5,445 nt of DNA from Planctomycetota bacterium. GTDB lineage: Bacteria; Planctomycetota; Phycisphaerae; UBA1845; UTPLA1. Under the pieces are notes generated by a model, which saw only the letters and a program-made list of their open reading frames with translations, was not told the origin of the DNA and made no database searches. Where the stretch lies: assembly GCA_016712275.1 (NCBI GenBank), contig JADJRI010000081.1, positions 1 through 5,445 of the forward strand, read 5' to 3'. The position numbers were made by a program, and so were the translations under genes. Shown here in pieces: positions 1 to 5,445 of the stretch. The number at the start of each line of letters is the position of its first letter. Position 1 is the first letter of the stretch.

Positions 1-751
1 TACATCGCGACGGGCGGCACTGATAAAAAGTACGGCTCTGGGACCTTCGGTGAGCAACTTCTGAAATCGTATCTGAACACGAAAACATCGAAGCGCTCCG
101 CTTTTTCCCCTGACGGTAAAACCCCGGCTTCCGCCAGCGACGATACGACCGTCCAGCTGATTCAGCTCGAGCCGCGGGAAGTAAAATTGCCCGAAAAAGC
201 AGAAAAAGGCGTTCGCGTTCTGACGTATCTTCGCCTGATGGTAAAAACCCTGGCGGCGGGGAAGCATGGACCATACGATTCGCCGATGGATTTGGAAGCC
301 GGCACGAATCGAGTCACCGATGCGAGCGGCAATGGCGTGACGAAAACGTATTTTTTTCCCTGATGGAAAATGTTTTGCGTCCATTGATTCCGGAAACCTT
401 CGGTCCGCATTTGGGGACCGATACCGGAAAACTGCAACGTATCTTGCGTGGACATGATCGCATGGTGGTCGGAGCATCGGTTTTGTCGATGGAAATGCAT
501 TGCTACAGCCAGCGTCGATGGGAAAATTCGGCTTTGGGATTTGGAAAGTCGCGAAGACCGAGCGCTCGTGGGGCATAATGGCAGCGTGGCGTCGGTGATG
601 TTCTCGCTCCTGATGGCCGAGCGCCTTATTTCGGCTGACAAGACGGCACCGTGCGCCTGTGGGGGCGATGATATTCCGACGACGGAAACCGAATTGCGCG
701 TATGGATGATCGGCCGCGACGAAAGACGTCGCGGAAATGCAAGACTTGTAG
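1..751 (+). CDS. WD40-repeat protein, C-terminal part (5' end outside window, several frameshifts)
   Basis: Seen: five 'PDGK/DG'-type repeat cores whose Asp codons lie at 112, 237, 362, 488 and 612. That is a spacing of 124-126 nt, or 42 residues, the usual WD40 blade length. Readable pieces include AFSPDGKT and ASASDDTTVQL in frame 1, DTGKLQRILRGHD in frame 3, and ASVDGKIRLWDLESRE followed by LVGHNGSVASVMFS in frame 1. These show the GH, S-x-DG and R-x-WD landmarks. After the last blade (ISADK, then GDDIP) comes a tail, ELRVW...ATKDVAEMQDL, that ends at TAG 749-751 in frame 2; this is the inferred natural stop. Known: WD40 propellers are protein-interaction scaffolds, and in myxobacteria such arrays often sit C-terminal to Ser/Thr kinase or NTPase domains. 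The N-terminal domain is outside the window, so the function is open. The frame changes repeatedly, often at homopolymers (243-247, 258-261, 351-357), which suggests sequencing indels rather than a decayed gene. Confidence 0.85.
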
Positions 752-998
752 AACCACGCCGAAGATGGCGTATATGGATTGCTCCGCAGCTCATTGATGA
801 ATGTTGAAATGCAGATCAACGCGAAATCTCGATCCGTGAATGAGCGGTCGTCATCGGCAATCCATTCGATCTGACCCGAAGGTGAAGTCGCTGATTTTCA
901 GAGATTTGACCTAATGCCTTGGATGCTGGCTTGCAACTTAGAACTCGTAATCGGCCACTTCCAAAACTGAATTCGCTAGACTTCAACCATCGCGCTTA

Positions 999-1015
999 GC
1001 TATGGCATCCATAGC
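999..1015. repeat. Perfect 7-bp inverted repeat with 3-nt loop
   Basis: GCTATGG (999-1005), loop CAT, CCATAGC (1009-1015). The arms are perfectly complementary. No T-run follows on either strand, so it does not look like a standard intrinsic terminator. It could be an operator, a transcript-end hairpin for the WD40 gene about 250 nt upstream, or chance. Confidence 0.4.
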
Positions 1016-1115
1016 CAAAAGGCGGATATTCAATCCCCAGCCCTTCCTGTAGGGTCCTCGGATGCTCGCGTTCTCTGGATTTGATGCAGCATTCTTGGAT
1101 TTTCGAGGGTGACTC

Positions 1116-1122
1116 GATGAGG
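1116..1122 (+). promoter_or_regulatory. Possible ribosome binding site for the cytochrome gene
   Basis: GATGAGG lies 10 nt before the GTG at 1133-1135. It favours that GTG over the ATG at 1156 because the residues that follow (K-Y-K-K, if one A is restored in the A run at 1141-1146) give the positively charged n-region a signal peptide needs. It partly overlaps a small inverted repeat, TCGAG-N5-CTCGA, at 1103-1117. The assignment is tentative. Confidence 0.3.
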
Positions 1123-1132
1123 CTGAATGCAG

Positions 1133-3921
1133 GTGAAATATAAAAATCGACGCCGATGACCTCGGCGGCGCTTGTCATGAGTGTTGCTGCCGTCGGAAGC
1201 GGCGATGGTTGGTTAGCGATGACACGAACACGACCACATCATCGAGTTCGTCTGTCGGCGCAGCGGGCGCTGGTGAGAAGCGAGCAGCTCGAGCAGTTCG
1301 GAGCAGTTCGAGCAGTTCCTGTAGTTCCAGTGGCATGGTGGAGCAGGGGGAGCTGGGGAGGAAAGGGTGGGTGGTGGTGCAGGCGGCGGCGGCAATATGC
1401 GGTGCAACAAGCCTGCAACTGCGGCGACTGTGAGGTCCGGCGATTGCCATTTCGCCTGACGATGCGCGTATTGTTTCGGCCAATCGTGACGGGAACCGTG
1501 ACGGTTTCGAGCGTTGATTACAGCGACGGCAACCGAACTGACGAAAGCCGAAGCGAATTGACGCTCGGGACAAGACCAGTGAACCGTGGCAGGCGGCGAT
1601 CGATGGTTGTAAGATCGGCCTATGCCGTTACGCGAAAAGAACAAAAAGTTCACGTCACTGAAGGTGTTTCGACGATGACCCCGACGGCGGGCGCAAACGT
1701 CGCCGTGGGTTCGGAGCCGACGAGCATTGCGTGATTTCGCCCAACAATATGACGCTTTAGCGTCGCCAACTGGCCAATGGTACCGTTTCAGTCATTGATG
1801 CTTTGGCGATGCAAGAAAAGTCGACGGTGGATCTGAACGTGCCGCCTGCAGCGTCGGGACTTCTCTCGGTACCGGTGACTGCGCGTCCGGCCTTGGCGCA
1901 TCCGCGTTCATGGGCCATTACGAACGATGGCGATGCGGACGATACGGATGAAAAGGGTTTTTGCGCTACGGAATGGTTTGGCTAACGCACGGCTATCCCG
2001 AGACGGCGATGACGGCCGATTACAAACAAGAAAGGCCCGTTTACGCGATCAACGCCAGCGACAGTACCGTATCGCTGATTGATTTGCCACCCATTGCGAA
2101 CACGGGTTTCAACGACCATAACAACATTCCCACGGCTGTTTCCCGAACCAAGTCGGATCCATCACGATCAATGGGACATTTGCTTATGTCACGAGCACGT
2201 GCTTCGCCCAAAGAGGACCGTTGCTGCCTTCACGGGAACAGCTGCCAATGGAGCCTGCACCGTATTGACGGAAGCAGCGGATTGCGGAGCGTTTGCGGCA
2301 CCGGCAATGCGGTCACATTGACGTGCAATCTGAACACCGGACGTCGAAGACGATGACGCATCCGGCCATGACGGTCATCGACTTGACGACGGGTTTGGCG
2401 ACGGAGACCATTGCGGCTGCGACAAACGTTTCGCGGACATCATGTCGACGCGAATGCCGTTGCTCCTGATGGACATCGGCTTCTTTAATAACTTCGGTTA
2501 TCGGCGGCCAATGGTACCGATGCTGTGTTCCGATTGGTCACGACCAATGGCGCTTCACGTCGGCTGGTTCGGCGACGAACCAACTCATCAATATGCGTAC
2601 GGACGCGATGGACACCATGATTCGTTTGCCCATTGGCGTGGCGACGGGTCATACCAATGCGGTGGTTTTCAGCCAACGAAGGTTCACGCGATGATGGACG
2701 GTCGCCTCGGCAATACGCAAAGCATCGCGGGTTCCGCGGGTGATTTCTATTTGCAAGCGTCGGCTCTCCCGGCAGCGGGAAACCGCTGAAGAGCATGTAT
2801 TAAAGGCAGCGTTTCTTCAATACAGGCCTTGGTCGCTGGTCGCTCAATGGTGAAGGTTGGGGTTCATGCGCCGCTTGCCATATCGATGGCTTGACGGACA
2901 ACGTGACCCGGTATTTGCCCGCGACCGCGCCAATCCACGAGCCTCGATGGGTCCTTGCCAGCAAAGATGCGACGATCAGCGCATTTTTCAACTGGACTGC
3001 CGTTTTCGACGAAATCGCCGATTCTGAAGGAAATACGCGCGGCACATCTGGTGGCGTAGGAGCCATCGTCAGCAATACCATGCTGGCGAATTCTTCGCGC
3101 ATCAACTTGGCCACTGAAAATCCCCGCAACAAGGTCTCCAAGGGTCGACGCAAGATGTCGCTGATCCGATGGCGCGGGGCGCATCCTCATAGCGTGTTGA
3201 GTGATTGATCGAGATCACTGACTACATCAAGACCATTCGTTCGCCGCGCAAAACCGATGAACTCGGTCGCCGCTGATGTTACAGCAGGACGAACTCTGTT
3301 CTTCGGCGCGAGCGCAGCCAATTGCGTGGGTTGCCATAGCGGTGCGAAATGACGATTTCCCGCCGTTTCTATACGCCTGGCGATATTCCTAATGCCGCCC
3401 CGGCCAACATGGCCGCCACGTCGCCGGAAACATTTCCTGAACACCAACTTGAATGGTTTCCGCAGCGCTTTGGCCAGTTGATCCGGCGAGCCCCACGTTG
3501 GCGATGGAAATCGATGCGTTTGGGCGGCACCGCGGCGGAACAACTCCAATGCATCTTGCGTCCTGTCGGCACGTTCAACGTCGCTCCCGCAGCCGTCGGC
3601 GTGGTCGAAGTTCGAGCGAACACGACGACCGCCGCGCAAGGCAATGCGGCAACTGGTCGTGGATTCAATCTGCCGTCGTTGCTCGGCATGCAAATCGGCG
3701 CTCCAGATTTCCACGCTGGAAATGCCTGAACCTCGAAGAGCCTTCGACGATACCTCTTCAAGAGCCATCACCAATCGGCCATCGCGCAAGTCTTCACGAT
3801 CGACGCGACCAAGCGCCAACAACTCGTGGCCTTCTTGCTCTCGATTGACGAAGACGAACCTGACCGTCGCCGTTCCTGCCAAGGGCGCCAGCGGCGGCGA
3901 TATTCCGGCTTCTATCCGTGA
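1133..3921 (+). CDS. Exported beta-propeller / di-heme cytochrome c peroxidase-like (CcP/MauG type) lipoprotein, multiple frameshifts
   Basis: Reconstructed length is about 920-930 residues. In order: a signal sequence (hydrophobic AALVMSVAAV from 1156) with a probable lipobox near 1207-1215; a Ser-rich then Gly-rich linker (1224-1393); a YVTN-like propeller (about 1450-2725); and a di-heme domain. Heme sites are GWGSCAACH at 2858-2881 and NCVGCHSGAK at 3320-3349, 152 codons apart. The C-terminal landmark GFNLPSLLGMQIGAPDFHAG (3661-3720) matches the CcP/MauG 'PSLRN...APYFHdG' motif, with Asp where Tyr is usual. It is followed by FKSHHQ and LVAFLLSIDEDE. Known: this family reduces peroxide or oxidises protein partners via two covalently bound c-hemes in the periplasm or on the surface, and similar propeller fusions occur in delta-proteobacteria/Myxococcota. 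Substrate and partner are unknown. Start: GTG 1133 gives a charged n-region; ATG 1156 is the alternative. The stop is TGA 3919-3921, or TAA 3947-3949 if the tail frame (VPAKGASGGD) is the true one. Frame switches occur throughout. Confidence 0.82.
1224..1393 (+). repeat. Low-complexity Ser-rich then Gly-rich linker-coding tract
   Basis: 1224-1270 encodes NTTTSSSSS and then an Ala/Gly stretch. 1283-1334 is a degenerate tandem of AGC/AGT/TCG Ser codons with one extra G at 1301 that breaks the frame. 1337-1393 reads GGAGGAG and later GGGAGGGG in a third frame, ending in NMRC. Such Ser/Gly linkers usually tether a lipoprotein's folded domain away from the membrane anchor. The repeats are also an obvious place for alignment or base-calling errors. 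Confidence 0.65.
1452..2725 (+). other. YVTN-like beta-propeller domain (about 7-8 blades) within the cytochrome gene
   Basis: Blade-like segments follow one another in shifting frames: SPDDARIVSANRDGN (1452 onward); EPWQAAIDGCK then YAVTRKEQKVHV (1581-1656); EPTSIA...SPNNMTL...ANGTVSVID (1714-1799); HPRSWAITNDGDADD (about 1898); VYAINASDSTVSLIDLPPI (2039-2095); HPAMTVIDLTTGLATETI (about 2359-2412); VDANAVAPDG with FFNNFGYR and ANGTDAVFRLVTTNG (2444-2551); and TNAVVF, then ANEGSRD (2650-2692). The recurring pattern of a 'Y/FV-A-N' strand followed by 'G-T-V-S-V-I-D' is the signature of the YVTN/lactonase-type propeller. Counting gives seven or eight blades, compatible with a closed seven-bladed ring. 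Confidence 0.7.
2867..2881 (+). other. c-type heme attachment motif 1 (CAACH)
   Basis: TGC GCC GCT TGC CAT encodes C-A-A-C-H. It sits in the context GEGWGSC...HIDGLTDNVTRYLP, the N-terminal heme site typical of CcP/MauG-like proteins ('GW-x-SCA-x-CH'). It is in the same frame as the following 109 codons up to TGA 3206-3208. Confidence 0.85.
3323..3337 (+). other. c-type heme attachment motif 2 (CVGCH)
   Basis: TGC GTG GGT TGC CAT encodes C-V-G-C-H, preceded by TLFFGASAAN. The frame ends at TGA 3350-3352, five codons after the His. Restoring one G (AAA TGG ACG) gives K-W-T-I-S-R-R-F-Y-T-P and rejoins the frame that runs to 3726. Confidence 0.85.
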
Positions 3922-3989
3922 TCCAGCCTCATTCTTTCTGGACCACTAACTTCGTCCCCTCGCCCACCTAACCATCCAAACCCTATCGG

Positions 3990-3998
3990 TTATCCACA
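3990..3998 (+). promoter_or_regulatory. Perfect DnaA-box sequence upstream of the LysR gene
   Basis: TTATCCACA matches the high-affinity DnaA box consensus TTATNCACA exactly. It is a single copy, 20 bases before the inferred lysR start. I saw no second box or AT-rich unwinding region nearby, so it is not evidence of an origin. It could be a DnaA-responsive promoter element or chance. Confidence 0.35.
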
Positions 3999-4017
3999 GT
4001 TATGTAAATTGCCAGCT

Positions 4018-4942
4018 GTGGAGCTTATTCAATTACGTTACTTCATCGCGATCACCGAATCAGGATCGATTACAGGTGCCGCACGCTCGTTGAACGTGAG
4101 TCAACCGACGATCACGGTCGCCATTCAACGCCTCGAAGATGAACTCAAAACCACTTTATTTCTTCGCGGTCGCGGAGGCATGGCTCTCACGCGTACTGGT
4201 GAAGAATTGCTGGATCACGCGCGCGATGTTTTTGGGACGTTGAGCCGCGCTGGAACAACGTATCGCGGGACTCGAACAAGACCTCGTAGGCACTTCGTCA
4301 TCGGTTGTCATGAATCCTTGGGAGCCTATTTTTCCCTGGTTTCTTGAAGGAAATTCGAAACTGCACCCAGCATTGAAGCCGTTTGGTGGAATGGAACTTC
4401 GCTAATGTGATGGATGCCGTCGTCGAACGAAAAAGTCGATTTTGGCTTGATCGTCAATCCACGCCCTCATGCCGCGCCCGTCATCACCGAACTTTTTGAT
4501 GACGCCATGGATTTATTCGTCGAGTCCTCGATTGTCCCGGCGAACGATGGTCCTGGACGATGCTCCGCCGTTCGGAACGCGCCGTGGAAATGGTCAAACG
4601 TGGACTTATTTTTCGCCAGTCGCATCTCGCAGTGCCAAGACTTGATCGACCGACTCGGCGTTTTGCACATGCTCCCTTTACGCACGCTTTCCTGCGGCGA
4701 TCTCGAGCTCGTCAAGAGCCTGGGACTCGCAGGTGTCGGCGTATGCATGTTCCCGCGCCGCGTAGCCGCGTATGGTCACGAAGGCAAAACCCGTCCGATT
4801 CACCACCCAGCACTTCCGTTTTTCCCGGACATCATTTTCGCTTGTTTACCGCGCCGACGGCCATCGACCTCGAGGTGGAACATTCTTGAAAGAGGCCCTC
4901 GTCGCTTATGGCCGCAAGCTCCGAACTTCCAACTACGCTTGA
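4018..4942 (+). CDS. LysR-family transcriptional regulator, multiple frameshifts
   Basis: Seen: the N-terminus reads MELIQLRYFIAITESGS then ITGAARSLNVSQPTITVAIQ and RLEDEL, the winged helix-turn-helix of LysR regulators, followed by LFLRGRGGMALTRTGEELL. After a frame switch at about 4245 comes the linker helix LEQRIAGLEQDLVG, then FVIGCHESLGAYF at the start of the effector-binding domain. ERKVDFGLIVNPRPH and ITELFDDAMDLFVES continue it, then LRTLSCGDLELVKSLGLAG, GVGVCMFPRRVAAYG and a tail LKEALVAYGRKLRTSNYA ending at TGA 4940-4942. Total is about 308 residues, the normal LysR length. GTG 4018 is preferred because it gives the canonical MELIQLRYF; TTG 4009 in the same frame is possible. Known: LysR proteins are cytoplasmic, bind DNA as multimers and respond to a small ligand. 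The target is unknown; there is no divergent partner gene, the usual LysR arrangement. One frameshift is an extra A in the run at 4430-4434. Confidence 0.88.
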
Positions 4943-5092
4943 ACCTTTCCAACGACCTGAGGCAAATCAACAACCAAACACCTGCATCTTTCGCCAGCGT
5001 CATTGCATCGTTCCCTGCCCTCGCGCGAGTTCGCCTCGGCGCAGGTGCTGGAAATTTAGTCAAGACAAACCCTGATCGAGAGACCCAAGGCC
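4943..5092. other. Spacer between lysR and thrS
   Basis: 150 bases. All three forward frames were read: one stops immediately, one ends at TGA 5072-5074, and the third stays open but has no TGS-like motif. A reverse frame covers it but is not recognisable. No clear hairpin plus T-run and no convincing promoter were found. Confidence 0.45.
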
Positions 5093-5445
5093 ATGCCCGT
5101 CATTCAAGAAACTCCCAAGGACGAGAAGCTCTTTTTCGCATCTCCGCCACTCGCTTTCGCACGTCATGGCGCAGGCGGTGCAGACGCTTTATCCGGGAAC
5201 GAAACTCGGGTTTGGCCTTCCGTCGATGATGGTTTTTACTTACGACTTCATCTTGCCCAGCGATCAACGATGGAGACTTACCGCCATCGAAGCAAAATGC
5301 GCGAGATCATTGGGGCAGGGACAAACGTTTTTGCGCATGAAGACCTTCCTGTCGATGCCGCTCTTCCCGCATCGAAGGGAATACGGGCGAAACTGCTCGA
5401 AGCCGAGTACGCCAAAGAACTCGTCAACAAACAAGGTCTTTCGGC
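5093..5445 (+). CDS. thrS: Threonyl-tRNA synthetase, N-terminal part (3' end outside window, frameshifted)
   Basis: The product charges tRNA-Thr with threonine in the cytoplasm and edits mischarged Ser-tRNA-Thr. Seen: MPVIQETPKDEKLF from ATG 5093, then after a frame switch HSLSHVMAQAVQTLYPGTK (5148 onward), and further on fragments of the conserved 'GPxIDDGFYYDF' block (CCGTCGATGATGG and TTTTTACTTACGACTTC at about 5220-5252). AIEAK and REIIGAGQT follow, then KLLEAEYAKELVNKQGLS at the window end. HSLSH is the HxxxH metal/editing motif of the N2 domain (E. coli His73 and His77). The catalytic domain lies beyond the window. The usual TGS domain (about 60 residues) is absent upstream, so the protein begins at the editing domain. 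ATG 5093 is chosen because it is the first start in frame with the N-terminal peptide; an AGAGA lies about 10 bases upstream. Frameshifts in so essential a gene argue for sequence error. Confidence 0.85.
   Translation, partial: MPVIQETPKDEKLFFASPPLAFARHGAGGADALSGNETRVWPSVDDGFYLRLHLAQRSTMETYRHRSKMREIIGAGTNVFAHEDLPVDAALPASKGIRAKLLEAEYAKELVNKQGLS

Larger units (their letters stand above)
752..1132. other. Intergenic stretch with no recognisable gene
   Basis: About 380 bases between the WD40 stop and the inferred start of the cytochrome gene. All three forward frames are broken by stops and show no family motif; the best short forward frame (ATG at 914, 18 codons) has no visible ribosome binding site. 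A 60-codon reverse frame at 996-1178 overlaps the start of the next gene and resembles nothing I know. The stretch presumably carries the promoter of the downstream gene, but I could not pick a convincing -35/-10 pair. Two small inverted repeats lie here (999-1015 and 1103-1117). Confidence 0.5.

Noticed and set aside
162..794. A 210-codon open frame on the - strand opposite the WD40 gene
   Set aside because: It resembles no family, has mixed low-complexity composition, and lies opposite a region with clear 42-residue WD40 periodicity. Reverse frames often stay open in GC-rich genes.
996..1178. A 60-codon - strand frame in the intergenic stretch
   Set aside because: No recognisable motif or ribosome binding site was seen, and it overlaps the signal-peptide region of the cytochrome gene.
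1282..1334. Tandem AGCAGTTCG-like repeats as a possible CRISPR or regulatory repeat
   Set aside because: The unit is a run of Ser codons with no spacers, explained by the protein's Ser-rich linker.
3187..3882. A 231-codon open frame on the - strand opposite the di-heme domain
   Set aside because: The + strand carries CVGCH and the CcP C-terminal motif across the same bases; the reverse product is Arg-rich and unrecognisable.
3990..3998. DnaA box as a sign of a replication origin
   Set aside because: It is a single box, with no cluster, no AT-rich unwinding element and no dnaA/dnaN/gidA neighbours.
4414..5229. A 271-codon + strand frame spanning the end of lysR, the spacer and the start of thrS
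   Set aside because: Only the first part (VDFGLIVNPRPH to about IIF) is LysR. It then leaves the true lysR frame and crosses into thrS out of frame, so it is a frameshift artefact and not a fusion protein.
1..5445. Genuine pseudogene cluster
   Set aside because: Conserved residues are well preserved, indels favour homopolymers, and a normally essential gene is affected equally; sequence error explains this better.

Overview
This is a bacterial window, probably from the Myxococcota (Polyangia-like), with four protein-coding genes all on the + strand. The lineage rests on style rather than on a marker gene. It has a WD40 propeller with an 'LRxW...AT' tail, an exported protein with a Ser/Gly-rich linker followed by a YVTN-type propeller and a di-heme peroxidase-like cytochrome, and a LysR regulator. 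G+C looks mid-50s to low-60s percent from a few hand-counted lines, which is low for classical myxobacteria. No rRNA, tRNA, CRISPR array or mobile element was seen.

The dominant property is pervasive frame breakage. None of the four genes reads through in one frame, yet each can be followed by switching frame every few tens of codons, and family motifs reappear intact after each switch. Many switches lie in homopolymers (A5 at 243-247, G4 at 258-261, T7 at 351-357, A5 at 4430-4434, a missing G near 3350). The threonyl-tRNA synthetase gene, normally essential, is broken in the same way. The simplest reading is an uncorrected, indel-rich assembly rather than four decayed genes. Gene coordinates are therefore outer limits, and the proteins described are mental reconstructions.

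Layout: 1-751 is the 3' part of a WD40-repeat protein with five repeat cores spaced 124-126 nt apart. 752-1132 shows no gene. About 1133-3921 is one long gene for a secreted, probably lipid-anchored protein: signal peptide, Ser-rich then Gly-rich linker, YVTN-like beta-propeller, and a C-terminal CcP/MauG-type di-heme domain with CAACH and CVGCH. About 4018-4942 is a LysR-family regulator, preceded by a perfect DnaA-box sequence. 5093-5445 is the start of thrS, which begins directly at the editing domain and seems to lack the usual N-terminal TGS domain.

The genes do not form an obvious pathway. The WD40 protein is a scaffold, the cytochrome acts outside the cytoplasm, LysR is a regulator of unknown target, and thrS is housekeeping. 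I see no convincing new multi-gene system. The most interesting items are the propeller/di-heme fusion lipoprotein and the TGS-less ThrRS.
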